From contig NC_060065.1 in the NCBI RefSeq assembly GCF_020283565.1, forward strand, positions 55,217,489 through 55,281,488: a stretch of DNA of 64,000 nt, in the 5' to 3' direction. Made by a program: the position numbers and the translations under genes. Numbering within the stretch: position 1 is the stretch's first letter; each line of letters opens with the position of its first letter. Shown here piece by piece: positions 40,501-51,884 of this stretch. The notes beneath the pieces are model-generated. The model ran no database searches, was not told where the DNA came from, and saw only the letters and a program-made list of their open reading frames with translations. Origin of the DNA: Trifolium pratense (Eukaryota; Streptophyta; Magnoliopsida; Fabales; Fabaceae).

Positions 40501-41641
40501 AAAACTTTTGTTACCATTTTGCATAGCAACACTATTTTATTTTTTTATTGGATTGTATTCTTACTTAAAGGAATCTTTAAAGGGTCTTGCTAAACGGTGC
40601 CTCCAGGGCACTCTTTAAGCATTCCCTTTAAAGAAATAATTTATCCAAAAAGTGAAGTATTTCAATTTTCAATGCGTTGATTTCACACGTTTCCATAAAA
40701 TTTAAACAAAAACTTACTATTTAAGATGCTTAAAGAGTGCCCCAGGGGCACTGTTTAGCATTTTCCATCTTTAAATACAAACGTGACTATCACACTTCTA
40801 CAAGTCATTTGGGTGGAGTGCTTTCTTTTACATCTTTTGTTAACTTCTATTTAAATACAAATTAGTTGTTCTATCAAGTCAAGTAATTGCTTGTGTATTA
40901 GGTAAGCTATTTATTATTGCTCCATTCATGCTATCTTGTTAATTGCCTAATATTCTATCTTAGCTAGTTTGATCTTATCATTTTAACATGAAATTAGAAT
41001 TTGATTTATAAAATTTCAACCGTCATGGTACATACTGTTTCTCTTTTTTTAGTAAAATAGTGATGGGGCTTAGAAGCAAAGAAAAATGTCACTTTCCATT
41101 AGTACCACATGGTTTTGGTTTTTGGTTTAAACATGTTTTTGTTTCCTATAAATATCATTTTTTGTTTTCAGTCCTTATAATTATTTTTTTTTTCCTTTTT
41201 AGTCGCTGCAAATATACCACTTTTTGCTTTTGGTCATCGGTGAAGAGACTAAAACAAAACGAGGACCAGAAGCAAAAAAGCGATATATTTGCAGGACTAA
41301 AAACAAAAAGATGTTTTAAAATATAGTACTATTAGATAATGATGGAATGCAGAACCAAATAAAAATGTCACTTTCAATTAGGAGCCTATATGATTTTGTT
41401 TTTTTTCTTCTTTATATGGCATAGAAAAAGGTTTGGCATGTGATATAGTTATGTGATAGTGCAGGATAAATGGAAAACATTGGTACACACGGCAAGAATA
41501 TCTCCTCAACAAAGAAGAGGAGAGCCTGTACCCCAAGAACTTTTGGATAGGGTCCTTACTGCTCATGCATATTGGTCCCAACAGCAACAAACTAAGCAAC
41601 ATCAACTCAAGCATCACCCTGAAACTTGCCTTCTACTTTAA
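37537..41641 (+). CDS. TRP1: Telomere repeat-binding protein (TRP1/TBP1-like)
   Basis: Nine exons (37537-37617, 37733-38663, 38775-38990, 39085-39147, 39250-39329, 39439-39680, 39965-40294, 40434-40497, 41465-41641) join in phase to 700 residues. The N-terminal NYGFNGYQVPKKPRAARSPR is the signature of plant TRP/TBP proteins. A ubiquitin-like domain spans about residues 404-485 (VKLRIKSFRVPELFIEIPET, then LNGKKLRDD). The C-terminal Myb/telobox domain starts at RRIRRPFSVAEVEALVEAVE. It continues through GTGRWRDVKLRAFD and ends with VDLKDKWKTLVHTARISPQQ, the telomere helix with VDLKDKWK. The protein binds double-stranded plant telomere repeats in the nucleus. A duplicated segment lies near residues 73-131. 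Intron 6 holds a SINE-like piece and intron 8 holds a MITE plus a fold-back repeat. Confidence 0.95.
39754..39840 (+). mobile_element. Short tRNA-derived SINE in TRP1-like intron 6
   Basis: GGGGTCTAGCGCAGGTGGTTG (A-box region) and AAGTTCGATTCATAC (B-box region) are followed by an A-run. It does not fold as a full tRNA. Confidence 0.55.
40582..40766. mobile_element. Mutator-type MITE, GTGCCC-palindrome family, copy 3
   Basis: 185 bp in intron 8 of the TRP1-like gene, with a perfect 9-bp duplication ATCTTTAAA (40573-40581, 40767-40775). Ends GGGTCTTGCTAA and TTAGCATTTTCC enclose GTGCCTCCAGGGCAC on the left and GTGCCCCAGGGGCAC on the right. Same length as the copy at 24167-24351. Confidence 0.93.
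41125..41330. repeat. Fold-back repeat in TRP1-like intron 8
   Basis: Left words AAACATGTTTTTGTTT, TTTTTGTTTTCAGTCC and ACTTTTTGCTTTTGGTC pair with GACCAGAAGCAAAAAAGC and GGACTAAAAACAAAAAGATG on the right. Borders and target site are unclear. Confidence 0.55.
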
Positions 41642-43540
41642 TATAGGGGGGGTGTTAATAGCAATGGACCATATATGACTTTGTAGATTGGTTTGGTTAG
41701 GTGTTCAGGTTTCTGACCCTTGATTACCTTTTTCTTTTTTTGTATCTATGATGATGATATACATGTTTACCATCACTTTTTTTTTTGGGGTACAATGCTA
41801 ATTGTTGCTTTAATCTATATCATATGATGTAAAAAAATATATACTACAAGGAAGAAAGTGAAGCATAGGGAGAGAATTTATGTGTAATATTCTCTTTGCT
41901 CACATCATGGTTCTTTCCCTTTGTGGAGAGGCTATTTCTTGTAAATAAATGGTTTATGCAATAAAGGGCTTGGTTAATAGAACTTCTTTTATGTCAACTT
42001 TACTTTTATATTTTGTGTTTTAATTATCTTCTAGTAATTTTCCATTGATAATTTTTTGGTTCCCATTTTCCTATTTTTTTCATATATAAATGTTATGGCC
42101 TAAATGAAGACAAGACCTATGAAGGATGGACACCCACATGACACATATACGTCAACACCAATAATTTGAAAAATGACATAATTTAATGTAATTAATAAGT
42201 GTTGGTGGCAAACATGTGTCCAAGAAGTGTACTCTTTTCGTGACAATATATAAGTAAAAATCATTTTTTCTAGATTTATTGCATAATTAATGTATCTGAC
42301 CTATAATATAGACCAAATACATTGAATATTTGAACTTAAAAATGTGATTTTTGTTTATATTTTGTATGTGCCTTCATAGCACAAGACAAACAAGGTTATC
42401 TCTCTGCCTCCATGTTTGGTGTGTAATTGGAAGGGCACGTGGTTGCATGTGTTGGAAAAAGGATAAAGTGCAAAAAAGAATAATATAATATGTTTATCAT
42501 TTGAGGTAGTAGCTCTATTACTAGTAGTGGGAAATTCTAGTATAGGCACAAATATAAATGATAGGTGTTGAGCACACTCACACAAGTAAAATAAATTAAA
42601 TAAAAAAAAATTAAAATGATATTGATTGATGTGACTATATAATTTTTCTTTTAATTTTTTGATTTTATGTGTGTGTGCCTAAATATATTTTATTTAGGCT
42701 TGTGCCTATCCAAGACTTACTCTACTAGTAGTACATTGTTGGATCACCCATATGACAGCAAAGAATGTGTACTTTTGTTTCTGTCGATATTTTTTAATTA
42801 GATTCAGCAATGAGAATCTTATCAATGATGTAGTCAACCCTATTTTGATTCATTTCAATTAGATTCACATGCATTTTCTTAACAAAGATTCACTTGGTTA
42901 GACACGATACCAATTATTACATGTTAGGTACACATGAAAGAAAAAATTAGAGAAAAAATATTAAAGTAATATTTATTAATGTGATTATTTTATTTTTCTT
43001 TTAAATTTTTTAATTTATGTGTGTGCCTAAATTATCCGTTATAGGTACAAGCATTTAGACACAAAATTTAGGTGCACATAAATTAATTTAATTGTAAAAA
43101 TTGTTTCTTAGTATAAAGTGTATGCATATAAACATCGAATTCTTGGTACTAAACTCATAAGAAGGTCACTTCAAAACACAAACCTTCACCATAATCTATT
43201 ATATGCTATGTGGCTATGTGCACAATCTATTTCTACAATTTGGTTTAATAATTGGTCAGCAAATAACTATTAAACCAAATTATTAAACCAAATTGGGGAT
43301 ATGGTAAGAGCTTACCAAGTTTATTCTTGTCCTTTTGAAATGCTGGCAATTATGTTAGCAAATAACTTGATTTTCAAATGTAGCTAAAGAAATAGAAACT
43401 CTCCACATTATAGATTTTGATGCTGGTTATGATTTCTAATTTTCTTATCCCATTTCTAATTCTCCAAATCATTCATCATCATCAGGTATCTCTTATCTCA
43501 TTTCTAATTTTCTTTCCTATTCTCATATGTCAAATTCTCA
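41642..43540. other. Intergenic with two related fold-back repeats
   Basis: The first 300-400 bases are the likely 3' UTR of the TRP1-like gene. Near 42537-42706 and 42907-43075 two diverged copies of one repeat share GTGTGTGCCTAAAT and an inner AATATTTATTAATGTGATTA-like stretch, each with mirrored ends TAGGCACAA/TTGTGCCTA or TAGGTACA/TGTACCTA-like. A Stowaway-like internal fragment is at 42248-42360. No gene is supported. Confidence 0.5.
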
Positions 43541-43544
43541 ATGC

Positions 43545-44535
43545 CATTTTTCATTATCGCTCATTGCACAAAATGAACCCAAATCCTTTGCTGAAGCTGA
43601 CAAGTTTGAATGTCGGAGATAAGCAATGCAAAGAAGTTGCTCAAACCCTTATATGGCCTTAAGCAGGCCACTCACAAATGGTATGAAAAACTCACTTCCA
43701 CTCTTATCTAGTATCAGTATTTGTTCATTAAGAAAACAAATACTTCCTTGACTATTTGCTCGTTTATGTTGACGATGTCATTCTAGCTGGTAGTTCCTTA
43801 GCTGAATTTCAACATATCAAGTCCATTATGTATGATTCCTTTAAAATCAAGGACTTAGATACACTGAAGCATTTTCTAGGCCTTGAATTTGCACACTCTA
43901 AACAAGGGATATCTCCATGTCAAATAAAGTATTGCCCTGACCTCTTATCTAATGCAGGCATGTTTGGAACTAAACCCCCGTCTCCACTCCTTTAGATCCT
44001 TCCATTAAACTTCATCATGATAATATCACTCCTTATGCTGACATTCCTTCATACTGAATATTAATTGGCAGACTTCTTTATCTCAATACTACAAAGGTCA
44101 GACATTACCTATATGACTCAGCAGTTAAGTCAATTTCTTTCCAAGCCTACTATTACTCACTTCAATGCTGCAACTCTATGTCCTGATATCTTCATTTGTC
44201 AACATCTTGGGTTTTTCGGATGTTGACTGGGCAAGGTGTGTAGATACAAGGAGATCTATCTCAGAACAATGCTTCTTTCTTGGCAAGTCTCTCAGCTCTT
44301 GGAGAACTAAGAAACAATTAATAATATCTAGATCCTCCCCAGAAGCTGAATATCGAGCACTAATTGTTACAAATGTGAACTGCAATGGATTCTTTACTTA
44401 CTTGAGGATTTACAAGTTCAATGTGCCAAGCTCCCAATCCTTTACTGTGACAATCAAAGTGCACGACATAACAGTTAATCATGTTTTCCATGAGCGCACC
44501 AAGCACTTAGAAATTGATTGCCACATGTGACCTTA
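43545..44535 (+). pseudogene. Ty1/copia retrotransposon pol remnant
   Basis: Pieces of a copia polyprotein in several frames. Around 43575 there is EPKSFAEADKFECWR, matching the start of the copia reverse transcriptase. At 43756-43995 the core LVYVDDVILAGSS keeps the YVDD catalytic motif and continues with DLDTLKHFLGLEFAHSKQGI. At about 44070 IGRLLYLNTT is seen. At 44218-44400 the RNase H part SSPEAEYRAL remains. Stops and frameshifts separate all blocks, and no LTRs were found next to it. It is a fragment of an old insertion and is not functional. Confidence 0.88.
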
Positions 44536-44979
44536 TGAAATTCCTTCCGGTCACCTCCCAAAATCAAGTTGCAGTAACTGTAGGACGCAGTAATTGATTT
44601 GAACCGTCTGATTTTAAATTAGCGGTTAAGATTATTCTACAGTGTAAAATTGAGTTTATAATTTGAACCGTCCAATTTAAAATCGATGGTTGAGATGAAG
44701 TATAGCATGAAACTATGTCTTAATATCTACAAATAGGAATCCAAATCCCACCACATAGTTGTTTAGTCTTTCAATTCTTTTGATTCCAACCGAACCAAAT
44801 TGTTTGTGAGTTTCTCAATTTTAATTTAAACCCTAAATCAGTTATTTCTTTTTAGTCCCAAATTCATACTATTCAATTTCAATCTTACCACATTTTAATA
44901 TTCTAAGTATCTGGGTTGTTTCTCTTTTCCATCAAAACCTTATTTTTCATTTAAAAATTCAATCTTTTCAACATTAGCA
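44536..44979. other. Intergenic and promoter of the ataxin-10 homologue
   Basis: Two related words, GATTTGAACCGTCTGATTTT (44596) and AATTTGAACCGTCCAATTTA (44656), repeat about 60 bp apart and look like part of a small repeat. The last 200 bases are the likely promoter and 5' UTR of the next gene. Confidence 0.45.
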
Positions 44980-47775
44980 ATGGTGGGTTGTAGTGGTGAT
45001 GATGCACCATTTTTGAAGAACCCCATATCAGAAGAAACTCTCAAGTTACTCTTTGATGTTTCCAACTCCAATAGCTTAGAAAACTCCTTAGAGATTCTCA
45101 TTCAAACTTCCAAATCCAATTCTGGTCGTTCCAACCTTGCTTCCAAAGCAATTCTCCCTGCAATTCTCAATATACTCCAATCACAGACATCTCTTTTAGA
45201 TCATCATATTCTATCTTTGTGTTTCAAGCTACTCAGAAACTTGTGTGCCGGAGAAATTCTAAACCAAAATTTGTTTCTTCAATTTGATGGAGTTGTTATT
45301 GTTGTTTCGACTATTTTGAGGTCAGGGGTTGTTTCTGATCTCATGTTGGTTCGTTGGGGTCTGCAGGTTTTGGCAAATGTTTCCTTGGCTGGGAAACAGT
45401 ATCAAAAGGCTATTTGGGAAGAGTTGTTTCCACTTGGTTTTTTGTCTCTTGCAAGAATTAGAACAAAAGAGGTTTCTGATCCATTGTGTATGGTGATTTA
45501 CGTATGCTGTGATGGATATCCTCAATGGTTTAGAGAGCTTTATAGTGACAATGGTTTGCCTGTAGTGGTAGAAATAGTGAGAACTGCTTCTTCTGGTTAG
45601 TTTGTAGGTTATGTTTTTTTCTTCTGGACTTTTCTATTTAGGTTCTGTTTGGTAAAAAATAACGGATAGCTGATAAGCTAGCTTATTGCGGATGAGCTTA
45701 TAGCAGTTAGCTTATAAGCTAGCTTTTAGCGAATAAGCTAGTTGATTGAATTTGTAGTGTTTGGTAACATTAGAGGTTGAACTAGCTTATAAGTATGAAA
45801 TGACATAAAATATGTTTAATTAATTTTTAATTTTTTTCAAGTATGATGATAGGGGTAAAATTGGAAGTAAATATGATAAGCTATAAGCTATAAGCTCAAA
45901 AACTACTTGAAATAGTGTTTGAAAAATGAGATATAAGCTCGTTTTTAAAAACCGTTACCAAACCGAGCTTTTAGCTTATAAGCTAAAAGCTATAAGCTAT
46001 AAGCTAGCTTATTGACCTTACCAAACAGAGCCTTATTCTTCTGGTTAGTTCGTATTTGTAGAGGCTGGATTTTAACTATATCCTTGATTGTAGAGTCCAA
46101 TACTTGTGTTCTAGGCTCATTTCCATGTCTAAATGGCAATCTCCTTAGGCGTTGCTGATTTAGAAGCATCTCCATATTGTTCCTTAATTAAACCAGTTGA
46201 TTTTGAACTCTTGGTCTTCTTTGAAAATGCTGAGGTGGTGAGAGTTGGATCATTGATTTGGCCATTTTGATTATCAACTTAAATGTATGTCTTGAAAGTG
46301 AAACAAAATTGAAAGTTGTCTTAAAATAAGGAAAAGTTTTATGATCATTTGTGCTAAGTTCCTTTGACAATAAGAATTTATGAATTTAGGAGAATTTTCA
46401 AAAGTTTATAACCCAATAATGAAAAGCAAGATTGAGGTATACATTACTTAGGCTTTTTGTAAAATAAGGATAGACAAAGTATTTTCATACAAAGATACAA
46501 AATATAGAAAAAGAACAATATGCTTCGGGTTAGTTTGTAGTTTATTACCCGAGTTTGAACTTTGATCGGAACAATCCTTGGCCAGATTTTAGTTTTACCT
46601 ATCTCTTGGCGGAAATATAGATTTTAGTGCACCCTTTCCCCCGAGAACTAGTTGGTTAAGTAAAAAAAAAGTCCTATTTGAAAATTTACATTTTGCAAAA
46701 CACAACGGCATTATGTGATTCTTGTAGTAGACACACCTCATGGGATAATTCTTGTTGTTGCTGCTGCTTCTATATTTTGCTACGCTGTCATGAATTATTA
46801 GTTCCTGTGTAATTTGCTGTGCTGCTATGTTTCGTGACCTGAGTGTCATATTGGTTTCTTATGTTTTTTAAGTGGTGACACTGACTTCTTCTTCAACTGA
46901 AACCAGCTAGTTTTGGCGAGGATTGGATAAAGTTGCTTCTTTCAAGAATTTGCCTTGAAGAATCTCAATTGCCTGTATTGTTTTCTAAATTACAGTTTAG
47001 GGATATTCTTGACTGTGAAGATACCAAGTCAAGAGATGACCAGTTTTCATCTGAACAAGTGTTTCTTCTGCAAATACTATCGGAAATTTTGAATGAGCGA
47101 ATCGGAGATGTTACTATTTCAAAGGATGTTGCATTGTTTGTTTATGGAATATTCAAGAAATCTATCGGGGTGCTTGAGCAAGCAGTTAGAGGCAAGTCTG
47201 GTCTTCCCAGTGGCATTACTGCAGTCGATGCTCTTGGCTACTCTCTTAATATGTTGAGGGACATCTGTGCTCATGACAGTATGCGAGGTAATGAAGAGGA
47301 TACAAACGATGTTGTCAATGTGTTATTGTCATATGGCCTCGTTGAGTTGCTTTTGATTCTGCTTGGGGACCTTGAACCTCCGGCAATAATCAGGAAAGGA
47401 ATCAAACAATCTGATAATCAAGACGGTGCTAGTTGTTCCTCGAAACCATGCCCTTACAAGGGGTTTAGGAGAGACATAGTTGCACTTATTGGCAATTGTG
47501 TGTATAGAAGAAAGCATGTACAAGATGAAATCAGGAGTAGGAATGGAATTCTACTGCTATTGCAGCAGTGTGTTACCGATGAAGACAATCCTTACCTTAG
47601 AGAATGGGGCTTATGGTGTGTTAGGAATATATTGGAGGGCAATGAGGAAAATCAAAAGGTAGTTGCTGAGTTGCAGCTGCAGGGATCTGCTGATGTGCCT
47701 GAAATTTCTGCACTTGGTCTTCGCGTCGACATTGATCCAAAAACTAGGCGTGCAAAGCTTGTAAATGTCCCCTGA
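44980..47775 (+). CDS. ATXN10: Ataxin-10 homologue (ARM-repeat protein)
   Basis: Two exons (44980-45595 and 46907-47775) join in phase to 494 residues. The protein is helical and Leu-rich throughout, as in armadillo-type solenoids. The C-terminal block is the conserved ataxin-10 domain: GFRRDIVALIGNCVYRRKHV, QDEIRSRNGILLLLQQCVTD, then NPYLREWGLWCVRNILEGNE. A further conserved tail (GLRVDIDPKTRRAKLVNV) ends it. Human ATXN10 acts in neurite growth and cytokinesis. In Arabidopsis a relative is known as MEE50, an embryo-arrest gene (from memory). The 1.3-kb intron holds a Tourist-like MITE. No catalytic motifs are expected, so the role is likely as a scaffold. Confidence 0.93.
45641..46032. mobile_element. 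Tourist/Harbinger-like MITE in the ataxin-10 intron
   Basis: 392 bp with ends GGTTCTGTTTGGTAA and TTACCAAACAGAGCC, flanked by TTA on both sides (45638-45640, 46033-46035), as for PIF/Harbinger insertions. The interior is rich in ATAAGCTAGCTTAT-like words. A diverged copy is at 4353-4930. Confidence 0.85.
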
Positions 47776-48748
47776 AATAATAGCATAACATGGTTGTATA
47801 AGTATGTTATTGTTACATTTTTACCTGGTCTTTATTTACTCGTACAATGAAAACTTCAGTTAGAATAGAAAATTTTAGATTTGATAATAGTAGCTTGTGT
47901 TCCTGACAATTCTTGCAACAATTTATCAAGCAACCTCTGAAAGAGGAAGAATAGTTAAAATGAGAGACAATCTCCGAAATCATGTAATGTAACAGAACAT
48001 AACCTTACCAAATTGGCATGGCAGCTATGTTGAAGCTTGAATCCATCAACATGTATTATAACCTGACTTAAATCTGTATGATCCATGGATGACTGCTTTG
48101 GGCAGAGCATAATGGAACAATTAATGACAATTAATGACTGCTTCTTGCAACCTGGTCTCGATTTTAATAAATCCCGTTAAAACAAAAATAAAAATCATTT
48201 CGAATGGATAAATATCTGGACTCGAGTGGTTTTATACATTATGGAGAGAGAGTAGCTCCAAAATTTTAATTATTAAAAAAAAAACTTTTATGTCAACAAA
48301 TTTTTAGTTTACTTTTTATCGTCGAAAAGTAATATTATTATTTTTTGACAGAAAAAGTAATATTTACTTATATTTAGTTTATTTTTGACAAAATCCTACA
48401 TTACATTAATTGTATGCAGAAACTATTTTACAATTCTTCCTTTCACAATGAAGTTAGTTTAGTTAGTTATATATCTGTTACTGTTGTTAGGTAAATTCAG
48501 TTATATATCTGTTAGTTTAGTTAGTTAAATTCTTGTTATTTTTCTGTTTTCAGTTAGTTTTATATACCAGTTGATTAATTCTCATTCCATCCAATTCATT
48601 CATTCATTCATTCATCATTCTTCCACATTCATATTTTGATCTCCACAAACTTCATTTTCTCTAATCACATTTTCTTCTCCTAGTTTGAGTCACTTCTACA
48701 ACCCTTGAATCTTTTCTTCTCCCCAAGAAGTGAAACCACAATATCATC
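47776..48748. other. Intergenic: 3' UTR of ataxin-10 and PP2C promoter
   Basis: No coding region is supported. A repeated word GTTAGTTTAGTTAGTTA occurs at 48451-48530. The CATT-rich leader at 48580-48748 (four ATTC repeats from 48595) resembles the leader of the PP2C pseudogene near 59020 and a segment at 50735-50825. Confidence 0.5.
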
Positions 48749-50499
48749 ATGTTTCAGTGGCTTACAAATTTACTATGTGCTTGCTTAACCAACACAAGCA
48801 AAAACAATGTCGACATTAATGAATTTGATGAAGATCCTTTAGGGTGGTCGCGGGACCTGCTAGAACAACAATTGGGCGAATTCTCCATGGCTGCGGTTAA
48901 GGCAAATGATGTTATGGAGGATCACAGCCAGCTTGATGTTGGCAAGAAAGCACTCTTTGTTGGAATTTATGATGGCCAAAATGGTGCCGAGGCTTCCAAT
49001 TTCTTGATTAATAATCTCTTTGAGAATCTAATGAGTGAGTCTGCAATATGCTTTCTTGTTTGCATGCTCGTGTCGTATGTGTTATTTTCTTATCATCATT
49101 CTATAGGTTGTGGATGGAATTGAAACAAGAACCAAAATTTAAATGATTTGTTATGTATTGATTGATTGTATAGAATTTACTAGATGGCTTAATTAAAGAT
49201 ATGGAAATCAAGAAATTATGCTTAACAAAAAAGGATGGGTTTACCAGCTAATTCTACATTGTTATGATTACATGGTTGATGTAATTCCACATTATTTGGT
49301 TTCATTTTCATAAAATTTTAATGAATTGATGGGGATGAGTTAACATACATAAATATCTGTTTTTTTTTTTTTAGCTTATCTAATGCTACATTGCCATGTG
49401 TATCATGGGTTTAAGAAATAATGGAAGTTTATGGTTACAGGGATTATTCAGGAGAATAATAATAATGTATCTGAAAATATTCTGAGGCAAGTTGTTGCTG
49501 AAATGGAGGAATTGTTTATGACTGATGTTGAAGAGGGTAATCAACAACGGCCAGAGCTAGCTCTAGTAGGTTCAAGTTGTCTGTTTTGTATGGTATGGAG
49601 AGGGAGGCTATATATCGCTAACGTTGGAGGCTCTCGTGCTGTAATGGGCTCTTTGGATCCATTTGATAGACTCAATGTTAGGCAGTTGGTCGAAGATCAC
49701 AATGCTCGTAACAGGCATATTAAAAAAGAACTCAAGAAGTTGCATCCAAATAATCCGACTATTGTGACATATAATTTTGATGCATGGCGTGTTGGAGGCA
49801 TAAGTGAAGTAAGCAGATGTATAGGAAATGCATATTTAAAGCGGGCACCGTTCACTTTAACCTCATCCTTCCGAGTCCCACAGTTGGAACTTGCACCTTC
49901 TGATTTTACCCGACCTTTGCTATCAGCAGAACCTGCAATATCTTCAAGAGTCTTAAATGACGTCGATAAATTCATTATATTTGGATCTGGTGGACTTTGG
50001 AAATTGTTGTCAAATTGGCAAGCAGCTGAAATTGTTCACACCAATCAACGAGATGTATGCATGGCTTGTTCTTTCTAGCTACTTGTTTTTCCTATTATTA
50101 TTTACTACTATTATGGTTTGTTTGTTTATGGTATGGTATGTTGGCCTTTTGTTGCAGGGAATCGCGAAAAGGATTTTGATGACTGCTCTACAGATTGCAG
50201 CTAGAAGAAATAATATGAGCTATAGTGAGCTTTCGAAGATTCATACGAGACATGGTGTTGTTATTAGGGGTCCTAGTGTTTCTGTTAAAGGGACTAGGCG
50301 GGCGTATCATGATGATATCTCTGTGATTGTTGTATTCTTCGACAAAAATCCGGAACTGAATCCGACTGTGATGCCAGTGGTGACCTCGGTGCCAGGAATC
50401 GATTCCTTCAGAGGCTTCGATGACGCGATTCATCCATCACCTTTTAGATATCTTGATGATGTCTCTGAAGCACATCAATACCTTGAGACGATTGTCTGA
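48749..50499 (+). CDS. Clade D PP2C-like protein, probable pseudophosphatase
   Basis: Three exons (48749-49034, 49441-50054, 50158-50499) join in phase to 413 residues. The order of motifs follows plant PP2C clade D: DPLGWSRDL, EFSMAAVKANDVMEDHSQ, FVGIYDGQNGAEAS, RGRLYIANVGGSRAVMG, QLVEDHNA, WRVGGISEVSRCIGNAYLKR, FIIFGSGGLWKLLSN, AYHDDISVIVVFFD. Active members are Mn/Mg-dependent Ser/Thr phosphatases; clade D enzymes act on plasma-membrane H+-ATPase in growth control. Three changes stand out: DGHGG is DGQNG, GDSRAV is GGSRAV, and the SDG motif is SGG, removing a metal-binding Asp. Other metal ligands (ED, YDG, HDD) remain. The frame is open and splice sites are intact, so loss of activity with retained fold is likelier than simple decay. 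A broken paralogue lies at 59116-60110. Confidence 0.88.
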
Positions 50500-51674
50500 C
50501 ACGATTCATCCATCATCACCTTTTAGATATCTGAATGTTGTCTTTGAAGCACATAAATAGAGTTGGTTCATTCACTCAGTTTTGAGACAAGGAATATTAT
50601 GTCTAGAACTGTATATAGGAAATAAACTTGAGTGACTCTGCCTAGTTTTAGAAAAAACTAGTTCAAATTGTAACGTTGCGCATCGTTTAACATCACCCAG
50701 TTGTCTTTACATAAACAGATTTTTATATTTTTACACATTCATTCACTTTTTCATATTCAGAGTTTTATCCAATCAAACACTCACTCACATTCTTATTTGC
50801 TCTCCAATCACATTTTATTCTTGCGGCACAGTGAAAATAGTTTCTTTCAAAACAATATCTTGTTGCATCAGAACCAGATGGCAAAGCTTTGACTTGAAAA
50901 TATCATGTTTATGGTAGAACAGATGATAGAAAAACAATTTCCATGTCTTAGCATCAGAACCAGATGGCAAAGCTTTGGTTTGTGTTTCTGTCAAAACCAA
51001 ACCTTATAATGTGGGATGATAAAAGCTTTGCCAGATGACAGTTTTTTAGCATCAGAAAAAGATTCGATATGTTCCGGATGACAGTTTTTTATAATGCTGC
51101 ACTTGTAATGCCTTTCCTTTTTCATTCAGAGGACAAGCAGTGTCGGCCAATCCTTTTTCATTCAGAGGGCCAAGAAGATACTAGTGACCAGCAACATGAA
51201 TATATGCATTCGTCAAACGGATATGAACCTGACTCTGAAGTATGATACCATATTGGCATTTTAGCCTTTACCGACCTATTTATTTGTCAGAGCCATAGTT
51301 TTAATTCTCTAACCGTAATGTGAATGTTGTGTGCATAAAAAGTGGAGCGTGAATAAATAGAGTTCAAATGCAGATCAAATAATTTTGTATCTAAAATTAA
51401 CAAAATTCCAAATGTCCACTGAGATAGAAAATCCTTCATCCGTCATCACATCACATTACTCCATTTGCAATGGTCATTGAAATAGTTCCTCCAATTGTTA
51501 GAAAGTGTGCGTCTGTCATTAATAATTTTGTATCTAAAATTATTTAGTAATACTTCATCAGTAATAACAATTGAATCCAAAAGAGCCTACAATGCAATGA
51601 ATGATTTTGGTGGCAGACAAAGGTTCATCATTAATCATATGGATTCTTAAGTCACAGTTCCCATTACTCAAGAA
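50500..51674. other. Intergenic with PP2C-leader-like segment and local repeats
   Basis: 50735-50825 resembles the leaders of the two PP2C copies (TTCATATTCAGAGTTTTAT, CTCCAATCACATTTTATTC). The word CAGAACCAGATGGCAAAGCT occurs at 50869 and again at 50955, and GATGACAGTTTTTTA occurs at 51036 and 51077. These suggest local duplications. No gene is supported. Confidence 0.5.
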
Positions 51675-51884
51675 TTGGCTTCTACACTTAATCTTGCAGC
51701 CACTGTTTGCTTCTTATTATCCACAATATCATATTTTCCAGAAAGAACACCGCAACCTCGTGTAGAATATCTTTCTGAAGAAGAGCTCCATATCAACATT
51801 TCTATGTTGCTGAAATTCATTTTTGACTCTTGTGGAAGCTCACATTATCCTCTCATCATGTTCATCTATTGCACTGCACAATAA
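51675..51884 (+). other. Unidentified open frame, possible exon remnant
   Basis: An open frame of about 70 codons reads ASTLNLAATVCFLLSTISYF, then ERTPQPRVEYLSEEELHINI, with protein-like composition. I do not recognise the family. It has no good start in context (it could be entered upstream in frame at TVPITQEL), no clear splice sites, and ends in two close stops. It could be the relic of one exon of a larger gene. Confidence 0.3.

Noticed and set aside
41642..41760. Continuation of the TRP1-like frame past 41641
   Set aside because: The TAA at 41639-41641 follows a complete Myb/telobox domain and a Gln/His-rich tail, as expected for the family's C-terminus.
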